From Cycloclasticus sp. (GTDB lineage Bacteria; Pseudomonadota; Gammaproteobacteria; Methylococcales; Cycloclasticaceae), in assembly GCA_018066825.1 (NCBI GenBank), contig JAGPVU010000104.1:1-25965 (forward strand): a stretch of 25,965 nt of DNA, read 5' to 3'. Of this stretch, positions 1 through 8,566 are shown one piece after another. Each line of letters opens with the position of its first letter. Position 1 is the stretch's first letter. A program made the translations under genes and the position numbers. The notes below the pieces were generated by a model. The model saw nothing but the letters and a program-made list of their open reading frames with translations. It did no database searches and was not told the DNA's origin.

Positions 1-11
1 AAGAGATGCGT

Positions 12-39
12 ATTATAGGGACATAATATCGGGGGTCAA
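12..39 (-). promoter_or_regulatory. Strong sigma70 promoter facing off the left edge, probably of an rRNA operon
   Basis: Read on the minus strand there is TTGACC (34-39), a 16-bp spacer and a perfect TATAAT (12-17), followed by ACGC, a GC-rich discriminator typical of growth-rate-regulated stable RNA promoters. The upstream side (about 40-75) is A/T-rich, like an UP element. It lies just downstream of tyrS, and in Pseudomonas and relatives an rRNA operon follows tyrS. The boxes are seen directly; that the target is rRNA is inferred because the transcribed region is outside the window. Confidence 0.72.
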
Positions 40-70
40 CCTCTATTTAGTGATTTTATATCTTTTCTTT

Positions 71-1273
71 TTAACTTATTGATATGTCTGCAAACTTTCT
101 TTTTCCTACTTGAATAATGCAGCGCGTACCTTGCTTCAATTGTAAGTTTTTATCGTTTATCTTTTCACCATCTAGTTTTACCGCACCTTGTTTTATCATG
201 CGATACGCATCAGAGGTACTGCTCGTTAACCCCGCGTCCTTTATTGCATTGGCAATTGGATATGATTCTGCGGCACTTAGATGCACTACGGGGATGTCAC
301 TTGGTAGTTCTCCTCGTTTAAATCTTGAGTCGAACGACTCTTTGGCCTTTAACGCTTCTTCCTTATTATGAAAACGCTCAACTATTTCCATCGCCAATGC
401 AATTTTAATGTTTTTCGGGTTTTCCTCGCCTTGTTCACAGCACTTTTTCCATTCCCTTATCTCATCAAGCTCACGGAAACTCAATAATTCGTAATACCGC
501 CACATTAAACTATCGGATATGGACATCAGCTTGCCAAACATATCATCAGGCGCTTCGTTTATACCTATATAGTTAGCCAATGATTTTGACATTTTCTGCA
601 CACCGTCCAAGCCTTCGAGTATTGGCATAGTCATAACGACCTGCGGTTCTTGTCCATAGATTTCTTGTAATTGGCGGCCCACTAGCAAATTAAATTTCTG
701 ATCCGTCCCGCCTAACTCAACATCTGACTTTAAGGCAACTGAATCGTAGCCTTGAATCAACGGGTATAAAAACTCATGTATAGCGATTGACTTACCACTG
801 GTATAACGTTTATTAAAGTCATCGCGCTCAAGCATTCTTGCTACGGTATGTTTTGCTGCCAACTGTATCAAATCAGACGCATCAAATGCCGACATCCAAG
901 TTGAGTTGAAAACCACCTCTGTTTTCTTTGGATCCAATATCTTGAATATTTGCTGCTGATAGGTTTTAGCATTTTCTATGACATCGTCCTTTGTCAACGG
1001 TGGCCGGGTCGTCGATTTACCTGTTGGGTCGCCAATCATTCCCGTGAAATCGCCAATTAAGAACAATACATGGTGCCCTGCATCTTGAAATTGTTTAAGT
1101 TTATTAATGAGGACCGTATGGCCTAGGTGCAAATCCGGCGCTGTAGGGTCAAACCCGGCTTTAATTCTTAATTTCCTACCTGACGCGATCTTTTTTTCGA
1201 ACTCCGCTTCAACCAGCACTTCATCCGCGCCGCGTTTTAATCGAATTAACTGTGCTTTTATTGAGTCATTCAC
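71..1273 (-). CDS. tyrS: Tyrosine--tRNA ligase
   Basis: Cytoplasmic class I aminoacyl-tRNA synthetase that charges tRNA-Tyr with tyrosine. The protein shows the class I signatures: HLGH in PDLHLGHTVL near the N-terminus and KMSKS in the middle. The C-terminal part (from about SSTSDAYRMIKQGAVKLDG) is an S4-like RNA-binding domain that contacts the tRNA. I chose the GTG at 1273, which gives 400 residues and begins VNDSIKAQLIRLKRGADE. This matches the roughly 400-residue Pseudomonas-type enzyme, and an AAGGG lies about 10 bases upstream. An ATG at 1324 would add 17 residues with no family support. It is divergent from the M23 peptidase gene, and a stable-RNA-type promoter starts just beyond its stop codon. 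Family identification is certain; the start is likely. Confidence 0.97.
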   Translation of the reverse strand: MNDSIKAQLIRLKRGADEVLVEAEFEKKIASGRKLRIKAGFDPTAPDLHLGHTVLINKLKQFQDAGHHVLFLIGDFTGMIGDPTGKSTTRPPLTKDDVIENAKTYQQQIFKILDPKKTEVVFNSTWMSAFDASDLIQLAAKHTVARMLERDDFNKRYTSGKSIAIHEFLYPLIQGYDSVALKSDVELGGTDQKFNLLVGRQLQEIYGQEPQVVMTMPILEGLDGVQKMSKSLANYIGINEAPDDMFGKLMSISDSLMWRYYELLSFRELDEIREWKKCCEQGEENPKNIKIALAMEIVERFHNKEEALKAKESFDSRFKRGELPSDIPVVHLSAAESYPIANAIKDAGLTSSTSDAYRMIKQGAVKLDGEKINDKNLQLKQGTRCIIQVGKRKFADISIS

Positions 1274-1483
1274 CGAAATATTACCCTTTATATATAGTAG
1301 GTGGAGAACGATACTGTATCTCAAAGAAAAATCAACTCTTAAGCCAATCCTTTATTAATGCACCCATAGGCAGTGCAATTGTTTTCAACTATACTGAAGA
1401 GATACACCAATTAAACTTTGGATCACACTGGGTCTTTAAATCGCATATCAACTTAGGGTAACCACCTTTAACTGCATTAACTT

Positions 1484-2863
1484 ATGAAAAAGCCGAGCTT
1501 AATTAATCGTGACTATAAACACTCTCTGAGTACGGTGAAAACTCGGCAACGACCACTCGTTCCTTTGCTGTTGGTCGGTACGTTTGTCTTACTCGCCACG
1601 GTGTTTTACTTTAAAAACACCACGTCTAACGCTCAGACCAATAAAACAGCACTTCAAATCGTTCCCATAAATCTGCCTAGTGATGGACAAGATACGAGCG
1701 AGCATACGTTTAAAACACCGCAAAAGACAGTCATAGAATCAACCGCTTCGACACCACAAGGCCTAAGTTGGAAGCAGCATACCATCAAATCTGGCGATAG
1801 CTTAGCTAGCATTTTTAAGCGCTTTAATCTTTCGGCAACGACGTTGCACAACATTATCCAGTCTGATGACAGCGCCAAACTACTCAAGAACATCAAACCA
1901 GGACAAACCCTTCGCTTTGCACAAAATTCAGACAATACCTGTGTTGCACTTGATTACGCCATCAACAATATAAAAACCCTTCAGGTCCGCGCCACAGCCA
2001 CTGGCTTTCAATCATCCATTAATGAGAAACCTGTTGAAACCTCTCACAGCTTGGCCACTGCGGTGATTCAAAACTCATTATTTTATGACGCAAAACAAGC
2101 GGGCGTATCCGATAAGACCATCATGGAGCTGGCTAATATTTTTGGCTGGGATATCGATTTTTCACAGGGCTTACGCCCAGGCGATTCCTTCTCCCTTCTA
2201 TACGAGTCTAAACACATCAACGGAGAACGCATTGAAAACGGCCATATTTTAGCCGCCGAGTTCAATAATCGTGGCGATAAGTATCAAGCCGTTCGTTTTA
2301 TTGATAAAGATGGCCACGCTGAATACTTTGCTGCAGATGGCAAGAGTATGCGTAAGACTTTTTTGCGCAACCCGATCGACTTTGCCCGTGTTAGCTCACA
2401 TTTCAATTTACGCAGAAAACACCCCGTACTGAATAGAATTCGCGCGCACAAAGGCGTCGACTACGCAGCTTCAAGCGGAACGCCTATCAAAGCAACAGGG
2501 GATGGACGGATTATATTTAGGGGCGTAAAAGGTGGTTATGGGCGCGTCGTTATCGTTCAACACGGCCAACAATACAGCTCATTGTATGCCCATATGTCTA
2601 AATACGGTCGTTATAAAAACGGCAGCTACGTTAAACAAGGACAAACTATCGGTTATGTTGGGAAGTCTGGTCTAGCAACCGGCCCTCATCTTCATTATGA
2701 GTTTAGAGTTAATGGCGTTCACAGAAACCCCCTTACCACCAAATTTCCTGCCGCCTCACCGATCAAAAAGCACTTATTGGCTGAATTTAAGCAGCAAACA
2801 GCCCCTTTACTAGGGCAACTCGCGCATGCCAAACAAACACAGCTGGCGCTTAACCAACCCTAA
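1484..2863 (+). CDS. M23 family murein DD-endopeptidase (MepM-like)
   Basis: Membrane-anchored, periplasm-facing zinc peptidase expected to cut peptide cross-links in peptidoglycan and so allow wall expansion. The 459-residue protein has an N-terminal transmembrane segment (about 25-43), a LysM/OapA-like domain (about 95-147, with IKSGDSLASIF), a Csd3-like middle domain (about 190-300), and a C-terminal M23 domain. Zinc ligands are visible as H322 and D326 in HKGVD and H404 in HLHYE, with H370 and H402 as likely catalytic histidines. This is the layout of E. coli MepM and its Pseudomonas counterpart next to tyrS. No strong ribosome binding site precedes the ATG; TATACT at 1388-1393 could be a -10 box without a good -35. 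The anmK gene starts 7 bases after the stop, so the two are probably co-transcribed and join wall cleavage with wall recycling. Confidence 0.93.
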   Translation: MKKPSLINRDYKHSLSTVKTRQRPLVPLLLVGTFVLLATVFYFKNTTSNAQTNKTALQIVPINLPSDGQDTSEHTFKTPQKTVIESTASTPQGLSWKQHTIKSGDSLASIFKRFNLSATTLHNIIQSDDSAKLLKNIKPGQTLRFAQNSDNTCVALDYAINNIKTLQVRATATGFQSSINEKPVETSHSLATAVIQNSLFYDAKQAGVSDKTIMELANIFGWDIDFSQGLRPGDSFSLLYESKHINGERIENGHILAAEFNNRGDKYQAVRFIDKDGHAEYFAADGKSMRKTFLRNPIDFARVSSHFNLRRKHPVLNRIRAHKGVDYAASSGTPIKATGDGRIIFRGVKGGYGRVVIVQHGQQYSSLYAHMSKYGRYKNGSYVKQGQTIGYVGKSGLATGPHLHYEFRVNGVHRNPLTTKFPAASPIKKHLLAEFKQQTAPLLGQLAHAKQTQLALNQP

Positions 2864-2869
2864 TACAAT

Positions 2870-3979
2870 ATGACCCAGCTCTATATAGGCCTTATGTCAG
2901 GCACGAGCTTAGATGGTGTAGACATTGCTATTGTTGACTTTAATCAACCCAAGCCTCACCTCATCTCAAGTCACTGCTTAAACTATCCCGATAGACTTTT
3001 GCAGAATATTAAACGTCTCTGCCGAAACACTAGCATAAGTTTTGATGACTTTGGCCAGCTCGACGCACAACTTGGTGAATTCTACGGACAAAGCATAATC
3101 CAATGTTTAACTAAAGCTAATGTGCACGCCCGTGACATTGTCGCCATCGGCAGCCATGGTCAAACTGTTCAGCACAGCCCCAGCACCGAGCCTGCTTACA
3201 CTGTACAAATTGGCGACCCTAACCGTATTGCTGAAGTAACCGGCATCTCAGTGGTCGCTGACTTTAGGCGTCGCGACATAGCAGCTGGCGGGCAAGGCGC
3301 TCCCTTAGCCCCTGCGTTTCATCAAGCATTATTTCAAAATAGCCATGATAAGCTAGCCGTTATCAACATTGGGGGGATTGCTAACCTGACCTTTCTCAGC
3401 ACCGATATAGCGACCCCCATCATAGGCTTTGATTGCGGTCCTGGTAACACACTAATGGACCAATGGTGTCAGCTGCACTTTAATTGTGCATTCGATAACA
3501 GCGGCTTGCTTGCCGGCAGCGGCACAGTGAACCACTCATTACTTAACAGCATGTTAACTGACCCGTACTTTACCTCACCGTATCCAAAAACCACGGGGCC
3601 TGAGCATTTCAACATAACCTGGTTAACGGCACACTTAACCAAACATCCCGCCACGAACCAAGACACACTTAGTACCTTATGCGAACTAACCGCCGCGTCC
3701 ATATACGCTGGTTTATCGCAACTGCCTGCAGTCAATAAAGCTCTAATCTGTGGTGGGGGCTGGCACAATGACCAACTTATCCGTCGGCTTAATACTTTAC
3801 TCAACTGCCCAGTAGAGTCCACCGAAGCACATGGTGTCCACCCTGATTGGGTCGAGGCAGTAGCATTTGCTTGGCTGGCCCAACAGACGATGCAGGGTAA
3901 GCCGGGCAATATTCCGTCAGTAACGGGAGCAAAAAAATCCGTTGTATTAGGCGCGATTTATCAAGGCATCCCGAGTTAG
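2870..3979 (+). CDS. anmK: Anhydro-N-acetylmuramic acid kinase
   Basis: Cytoplasmic cell-wall recycling enzyme that opens the 1,6-anhydro ring of anhydro-MurNAc and phosphorylates it to MurNAc-6-phosphate. The 369-residue product starts with the family signature GLMSGTSLDGVDIA. It also carries GSHGQTVQH, VADFRRRDIAAGGQGAPLAP, an INIGGIANLT phosphate-loop strand and a C-terminal ICGGGWHN motif, all typical of AnmK within the ASKHA (hexokinase/actin) fold. Length is normal for the family. The start follows the peptidase stop by 6 bases without a clear Shine-Dalgarno sequence, so translational coupling is likely. The gene converges on erpA; no terminator is evident in the 65-bp gap. Confidence 0.96.
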   Translation: MTQLYIGLMSGTSLDGVDIAIVDFNQPKPHLISSHCLNYPDRLLQNIKRLCRNTSISFDDFGQLDAQLGEFYGQSIIQCLTKANVHARDIVAIGSHGQTVQHSPSTEPAYTVQIGDPNRIAEVTGISVVADFRRRDIAAGGQGAPLAPAFHQALFQNSHDKLAVINIGGIANLTFLSTDIATPIIGFDCGPGNTLMDQWCQLHFNCAFDNSGLLAGSGTVNHSLLNSMLTDPYFTSPYPKTTGPEHFNITWLTAHLTKHPATNQDTLSTLCELTAASIYAGLSQLPAVNKALICGGGWHNDQLIRRLNTLLNCPVESTEAHGVHPDWVEAVAFAWLAQQTMQGKPGNIPSVTGAKKSVVLGAIYQGIPS

Positions 3980-4044
3980 GCGAAGAGTCGACTAATGCGC
4001 CCTGACGGACGGTCCGAATAAGTTTATATTAGCGGCTTGTGCCT

Positions 4045-4392
4045 TTATGCAGCAAATGAGGAACCGCAACCACAGGTAGTTGTTGCATTGGGGTTACGGA
4101 TGACAAATTGTGATCCCTGCAAGTCTTCTTTATAATCGACTTCTGCCTTTTCGAGGTATTGATAGCTCATTGGATCGATCACCACGGAAACGCCATTTTT
4201 CTCAATACCAAAATCATCGTCTGCAATAGTTTCATCGAAAGTAAAGCCGTATTGGAACCCTGAGCACCCACCGCCTGAAATATAGACTCGAAGCTTCAAC
4301 TCGTTATTGCCTTCCTCTTTTATCAGCGCAGCTACTTTGGTAGCAGCACTATCAGTAAAATTAATATCAGCTATCGCAGCAAATTTAGGCAT
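4045..4392 (-). CDS. erpA: Iron-sulfur cluster insertion protein ErpA
   Basis: A-type carrier that receives Fe-S clusters from the assembly machinery and passes them to apo-enzymes such as the isoprenoid enzymes IspG and IspH. The protein (115 residues from the chosen start) has the HesB/IscA fold with the three cysteines expected: one in GGGCSGFQYGF and two in the C-terminal TCGCGSSF. Two adjacent ATG codons exist (4395 and 4392). GAGAG lies 6 bases before the second and only 3 before the first, so 4392 is preferred. It is the last gene of the minus-strand run argC, DUF6776-like, bactofilin, erpA. It contrasts with the second, atypical A-type protein at 10572-10964. Confidence 0.95.
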   Translation of the reverse strand: MPKFAAIADINFTDSAATKVAALIKEEGNNELKLRVYISGGGCSGFQYGFTFDETIADDDFGIEKNGVSVVIDPMSYQYLEKAEVDYKEDLQGSQFVIRNPNATTTCGCGSSFAA

Positions 4393-4440
4393 CATATACT
4401 CTCATTTTGAATGTTATTGTATCCCTTAGTCTATTTTCAA

Positions 4441-4872
4441 CTAAGAAAGTTCTTCTTGTGACGATTCCAACAAAGAAACTGGCGACCTATCATTCCGCGC
4501 GCCCTGTTGTCTTAGTAATTGTCCATTAACCTCAGCGCCGACTTCCATTTCAATCAAATTATACTCGACATTGCCGGTAATCCGAGAATTAGAAATCAAC
4601 TGCACCCGTTCCGATGCGCTCACATCGCCTTGAACTTCTCCATCAATGACCACCGTTGGCACATCCACGTTACCATGAATTGAACCGAGCTTGCTCAATG
4701 TTAGCGTAGTAGATGAACCCTGCTCAGCCGACACATTACCCACTACTTTGCCGTCAATGTGCAAGCCACCAACGTACACAATATCACCGTGTATAACCGT
4801 TCCTTCACCAATGATAGTAGACACATTAGTTGTGTTAATTTCTTTTAGTTTTTTATTGTCTGACGAAAACAT
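4441..4872 (-). CDS. Bactofilin (polymer-forming cytoskeletal protein)
   Basis: Small cytoskeletal protein of the bactofilin/CcmA family (DUF583), which self-assembles without nucleotide into filaments at the membrane and often organises peptidoglycan enzymes. The product (143 residues) shows the repeated beta-helix pattern with short strands ending in glycine, for example IIGEGTVIHGDIVYVGGLHI followed by GKVVGNV, GSIHGNV, GEVQGDV and RITGNV. The ATG at 4872 is preferred because a strong GGGGAAGGAAG ribosome site lies just upstream; a longer frame up to 4908 has none. N- and C-terminal tails flanking the helix are disordered and polar, as usual for bactofilins. Its setting near an M23 endopeptidase is suggestive, since bactofilins and M23 enzymes are linked in other bacteria, but here they are on opposite strands. 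Confidence 0.92.
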   Translation of the reverse strand: MFSSDNKKLKEINTTNVSTIIGEGTVIHGDIVYVGGLHIDGKVVGNVSAEQGSSTTLTLSKLGSIHGNVDVPTVVIDGEVQGDVSASERVQLISNSRITGNVEYNLIEMEVGAEVNGQLLRQQGARNDRSPVSLLESSQEELS

Positions 4873-4944
4873 GACTTCCTTCCCCCATCTTAGGTAATTT
4901 GACCACACAGTCTAGCCCAGAATTAATTTATATCCTAGCCCTAG

Positions 4945-5661
4945 TCAGTTTCGCTTTAAAACCTCTTGCCACATCCATCGCCGCTCGACCGGCTTAGAGT
5001 TTTTAAAAGACGGCTGAATAATCACATTAACCTGTTGTGGTTTAAACTTCTGAGGCAATTTAATTTTCCCCGTTAATATTTCATAGTAACGAAATGAGAA
5101 CCCTTTCGTCTTAAACAGTTTTTTCGTTAACTGCTCGAAGGCTAAGCTCGTTTCAACCCCACTCAGCTGACCTTCGATTGAGAGCGAATAGCGCCCTTTT
5201 ATCGCCCTTTTTTGACTGGCCCCTTGAGCAATAATTAACTCATATTGGTACTCTCCAGTTTCATTGATAGCGCTTATTTCAAAGCTACTAACGTGCAACC
5301 CTTTAATAATTGTTTCTGGCGCTACCACCCGTTGATAAAACGCTAGCTGCTCTTTTGTATCGCTCAATTCGTCGTGTAACTGCGACAAGGCCAGCCTCGA
5401 TTCTTTTTCCGCATAAGCATTTATTTTTTTTGCGGCTTCTACAAAATCCTGCTTTTTGTTCCACTCTTTATGCGTTTCACTTAACTGTTTGACGGCCTGC
5501 CGCAGGTGGTCATTTTCAAGCTGATACGCTTCCACACTGTTTACCGAAAATCGCCCAGCTATAAATGACAAGGCTAAGCCAAGTAATACGAACAGCAGCG
5601 CACCTCGCTCTATATAACGTCGTCGTTTAGTAAGGTGGTAAGGGTGCGGGCATCGGTGCAT
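4945..5661 (-). CDS. Coiled-coil inner-membrane protein, DUF6776-like
   Basis: Function is not known. The 238-residue protein has a basic N-terminus (TKRRR), one transmembrane helix (about 18-36), a long heptad-rich coiled coil (about 43-112) and a C-terminal mixed beta domain, giving a single-pass protein with most of its mass in the periplasm. The topology recalls PilO/PilN-like or divisome scaffold proteins, but I see no diagnostic motif. I connect it to the DUF6776 family from its position between argC and bactofilin genes, which recurs in Pseudomonas-like genomes. It begins 15 bases after the argC stop, so it is probably co-transcribed with argC and the bactofilin gene. Confidence 0.75.
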   Translation of the reverse strand: MHRCPHPYHLTKRRRYIERGALLFVLLGLALSFIAGRFSVNSVEAYQLENDHLRQAVKQLSETHKEWNKKQDFVEAAKKINAYAEKESRLALSQLHDELSDTKEQLAFYQRVVAPETIIKGLHVSSFEISAINETGEYQYELIIAQGASQKRAIKGRYSLSIEGQLSGVETSLAFEQLTKKLFKTKGFSFRYYEILTGKIKLPQKFKPQQVNVIIQPSFKNSKPVERRWMWQEVLKRN

Positions 5662-5676
5662 CTGGCAAGTTATCCG

Positions 5677-6708
5677 CTAGGGGTACATACCAACCTGATG
5701 TAAACCGGCACGCTCATCTAACGCAAACATGATATTCATATTTTGTATCGCCTGCCCTGACGCGCCTTTTACTAAGTTATCAATCACTGAAAGAACCGTT
5801 ACCATACGACCTCCTTGCGGACGATGAACGGCCAACTGACAACGATTTGTACCACGCACGTCACCGGTATCAGGATGAGCACCCACCGGCAATACGTCCA
5901 CAAAAGGCTCATCGGCGTAAAAACTTTCAAAGAGCGCTTGTAGGTCTAGATCAGTATCTTGCAAGGGTGCATACAAGGTGGCGTGTATCCCCCTGATCAT
6001 TGGCACTAGATGCGGCGTAAACGTTAACGATACCGGCGCATTTGAAACGCACTCAAGTTGCTGCATGATTTCTGGCAGGTGACGGTGACCATCTGCACCG
6101 TAAGCTTTAAAGCTTTCCCCTGTCTCGCTCATCAAGCCGGTAACGCTGGCTGAACGTCCAGCACCACTGACGCCCGATTTTGCATCTGCGATCAACATCG
6201 ACAGATCAATCGCGTTTGCGTTTATCAGCGGTAAGAAACCCAATTGAGTTGCCGTTGGGTAACAACCGGGGTTGGCGACTAGGTTGGCTGTTTTTATCGC
6301 TTCGCGGTTCGTCTCGGGTAAGCCGTAAACAGCTTGCGCTAACAAATCTGGGCACGCGTGCTCGGCCCCATACCATTGTTGCCACGTCGCCACATCACGC
6401 AACCTAAAGTCTGCAGACAAGTCGATTATTTTCACTCCCGCTTGCAATAAATCGCCTGCCATATGCATGGCCGTCGCATTCGGGGTAGCAAAAAACACCA
6501 CATCGCACGAAAGCAAATGATCAATCCTTGGTTCCACAAAACACAAATCATTAAAGCCGCGCAAATTCGGGTAGACCGAATCGACTCGTAAGCCCTTTTC
6601 GGCTCGTGACGTTACCGCTTTAACAACCACGTCAGGATGCAGAGCGAGCAGCCTTAATAGTTCGACACCGGTATAACCCGTACCACCGACAACACCAACA
6701 TTAATCAT
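5677..6708 (-). CDS. argC: N-acetyl-gamma-glutamyl-phosphate reductase
   Basis: Third enzyme of arginine biosynthesis; it reduces N-acetylglutamyl phosphate with NADPH to the semialdehyde, in the cytoplasm. The 343-residue protein starts with the nucleotide-binding motif GVVGGTGYTGVELLRLL and carries the catalytic cysteine C149 in NPGCYPTATQLG. The segments SGVSGAGRSA and PHLVPMIRGI are also typical of the family. Length is normal. GAGG sits 7 bases upstream of the ATG. The gene is divergent from the CLC channel gene with only 72 bases between starts, and it leads the minus-strand run ending with erpA. Confidence 0.97.
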   Translation of the reverse strand: MINVGVVGGTGYTGVELLRLLALHPDVVVKAVTSRAEKGLRVDSVYPNLRGFNDLCFVEPRIDHLLSCDVVFFATPNATAMHMAGDLLQAGVKIIDLSADFRLRDVATWQQWYGAEHACPDLLAQAVYGLPETNREAIKTANLVANPGCYPTATQLGFLPLINANAIDLSMLIADAKSGVSGAGRSASVTGLMSETGESFKAYGADGHRHLPEIMQQLECVSNAPVSLTFTPHLVPMIRGIHATLYAPLQDTDLDLQALFESFYADEPFVDVLPVGAHPDTGDVRGTNRCQLAVHRPQGGRMVTVLSVIDNLVKGASGQAIQNMNIMFALDERAGLHQVGMYP

Positions 6709-6765
6709 GCTCTAACCTCGTTTATTCAACTTTAATATACGCAATATTTTACACCAGCACCGTCT

Positions 6766-6773
6766 GTTATACT
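6766..6773 (+). promoter_or_regulatory. Extended -10 promoter of the CLC channel gene, likely giving a leaderless mRNA
   Basis: The sequence TGTTATACT (TGn plus TATACT, 6765/6766-6773) is a good extended -10 element; no clear -35 is present, which extended -10 promoters tolerate. Transcription would be expected 6-8 bases after it, at 6779-6781, exactly on the ATG at 6781, and no Shine-Dalgarno sequence is present. No in-frame alternative start lies near. This is inference from sequence. Confidence 0.45.
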
Positions 6774-6780
6774 TCATCTA

Positions 6781-8073
6781 ATGTTAACACCCGAAAAACA
6801 AACGCTCTGGTCATCAATTTCCGCATGGAAAACCCACCTTGTTTTCTGGTTGGGTGCCATTTTTGTCGGCCTTGCAACAGTCGCTTTAACCCTTGGTAGC
6901 GAGCAAGCGAGCGCACTTTTCAAACAATTTCACCGTGATTATTTGCTATACAGTTTTATCTTTACCCCACTTAGTTTAACGCTACTGGCTTGGATTACTT
7001 TAAGGTTTTTCCCCGGCTCAGAACGCAGCGGTGTACCACAAGTTAAAGCCGCACTGCACCTATCTATTAAACAAACCGATAAACCGCTGATAGGCGTACG
7101 TGTCATTTTTGGCAAACTGCTTCTCAGTATGGGTGGCATTTTATCTGGCGCATCGGTTGGCCTAGGTGGTCCGGCGATACATATTGGCGCTTCATTAATG
7201 GCTTATTTCGGTCGTTTTGCCAATTTTGCACCCCACTACCTTGAAAAAGGCTTAATTCTCGCCGGTAGCTCCGCTGGATTTGCCGCTATTTTTAGCGCTC
7301 CGCTGGCTGGAATCGTTTTCGCCATTGAAGAGATGGGACGCTCACTTGAAGAAAAAACCAGTGGCCTTATTTTAACAGCCGTTATTTTTGCAGGGGCAAC
7401 AGCACTTATCATTCAAGGCCAATATGTCTATTTTTCTAGTGACTCAGCATCCCTTCCTTGGGGAGCTGCTTGGTTAATCATCCCCATTTGCGGCGTGCTC
7501 ACCGGATTTATAGGTGGCCTTTTTAGCTTGATTTTATTAAAAGGCGGGCGAATTTTAGAATCCATATCGCTCCTCTCACCGTTAAAAATTGCCTTTATTG
7601 GCGGCATGATCATCGCCTTACTTAATTATTTCACGGGCGGAAGCACTGCGGGCACAGGCTACGAAGAAACCAAAGCATATCTAATGGATCCGGGCAGTAT
7701 GCCTATGGAATACCCTTTTATGCGTATTCTCGCTAACCTAGCGACTTTTTTTGTGGGTATCCCAGCGGGCATTTTTGTCCCCTCTCTCTCTGTGGGCGCT
7801 GGCCTCGGTGCAAATTTAGCCGAAGTGTTGCCTTTAGCACCGGTATCTGTAGTCATTCTTTTAGGCATGACCGGCTACTTTGCTGGCATGCTTCAGTCGC
7901 CACTCACTTCTTTTGTCATTATTATGGAAATGACGAACTCACATGATTTATTATTACCCATGATGGCAACCGCGTTTATAGCCAACGGCACGTCTAAACT
8001 TATTTGTCCAACCGCTCTATATCAAGGGTTGACTCAACCGTATTTAAAAAATAATTTGAATGAACAAAAATAA
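6781..8073 (+). CDS. CLC-family chloride channel lacking the gating glutamate
   Basis: Inner-membrane homodimeric CLC anion transport protein, 430 residues, about ten hydrophobic membrane segments, no C-terminal CBS domains. The selectivity-filter motifs can be followed: SGVP (83-86) for GSGIP with the central serine kept, GIFVP (330-334) for GIFAP, and Y414 in TALYQGL at the place of the anion-binding tyrosine. The second motif, GREGP in the E. coli antiporter, is GLGGP (127-131) here, so the gate/proton glutamate (E148 in E. coli) is glycine. The region matching the internal proton glutamate (E203), around IQGQYVYF (211-218), has no acidic residue. By known CLC mechanism this predicts a passive chloride channel rather than a chloride/proton antiporter. 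Its end overlaps the next gene by 14 bases. Confidence 0.93.
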   Translation: MLTPEKQTLWSSISAWKTHLVFWLGAIFVGLATVALTLGSEQASALFKQFHRDYLLYSFIFTPLSLTLLAWITLRFFPGSERSGVPQVKAALHLSIKQTDKPLIGVRVIFGKLLLSMGGILSGASVGLGGPAIHIGASLMAYFGRFANFAPHYLEKGLILAGSSAGFAAIFSAPLAGIVFAIEEMGRSLEEKTSGLILTAVIFAGATALIIQGQYVYFSSDSASLPWGAAWLIIPICGVLTGFIGGLFSLILLKGGRILESISLLSPLKIAFIGGMIIALLNYFTGGSTAGTGYEETKAYLMDPGSMPMEYPFMRILANLATFFVGIPAGIFVPSLSVGAGLGANLAEVLPLAPVSVVILLGMTGYFAGMLQSPLTSFVIIMEMTNSHDLLLPMMATAFIANGTSKLICPTALYQGLTQPYLKNNLNEQK

Positions 8074-8566
8074 AACTTACACATTTGTATTGTTTGCGCT
8101 GCTTATTACAGGCGGGGCATGGCTACTGCTGAGCAATAACTTTGTCAATCAAGCGCCCGATATCAGCCTCAACACTATCAACGGTGAGCGCATCGCATTA
8201 AATCAGTTGCAAGGGAAGCCCGTCCTTCTCACTTTTTGGGCCACCGACTGCCCCGGCTGTATTAAAGAAATCCCCCACCTTAAGGCGCTGCATCGTGACT
8301 ATTCAACTGAAGGCGTTAACATTATTGCTGTCGCTATGTATTACGACCGCCCAGACAATGTAATTGCCATGAGTAAGGAAAAAAATCTGCCGTATAAAAT
8401 TGCGTTAGACCCACTAGCTGAAGCCTCCAAAGCTTTTGGCAATGTAAGATTAACACCCACTACCTTTTTGATCGCTCCAAATGGGCATATCGTGATGCAA
8501 AAAATCGGTGAGTTTGACGAACAAAGCATGCGTGAGCGCCTCAATCAATTATTACAGGCCAGCTAA
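8060..8566 (+). CDS. Membrane-anchored TlpA/ResA-like thiol-disulfide protein
   Basis: Periplasmic thioredoxin-fold protein tethered by an N-terminal helix (about 7-25). The 168-residue product has a redox motif C64-P-G-C67 within TFWATDCPGCIKEIPHL and the cis-proline region VRLTPTTFLI, as in the AhpC/TSA-Redoxin TlpA group. Such proteins usually reduce disulfides on cytochrome c apoproteins or other envelope proteins; the exact partner is not visible. The ATG overlaps the end of the CLC gene by 14 bases and its TAA overlaps the hemJ start (TAATG), so the three genes form one transcription and translation unit. CPGC differs from the CEPC or CPPC of dedicated cytochrome maturation proteins, so a heme-related role is only hinted at by hemJ. 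Confidence 0.9.
   Translation: MNKNKTYTFVLFALLITGGAWLLLSNNFVNQAPDISLNTINGERIALNQLQGKPVLLTFWATDCPGCIKEIPHLKALHRDYSTEGVNIIAVAMYYDRPDNVIAMSKEKNLPYKIALDPLAEASKAFGNVRLTPTTFLIAPNGHIVMQKIGEFDEQSMRERLNQLLQAS

Noticed and set aside
3469..3909. 146-codon open frame antisense to anmK
   Set aside because: It lies fully inside a clear anmK gene on the other strand and its translation matches no known pattern.
4007..4017. Short palindrome CGGACGGTCCG between anmK and erpA
   Set aside because: Loop of one base and no U-tract; too short to call a terminator.
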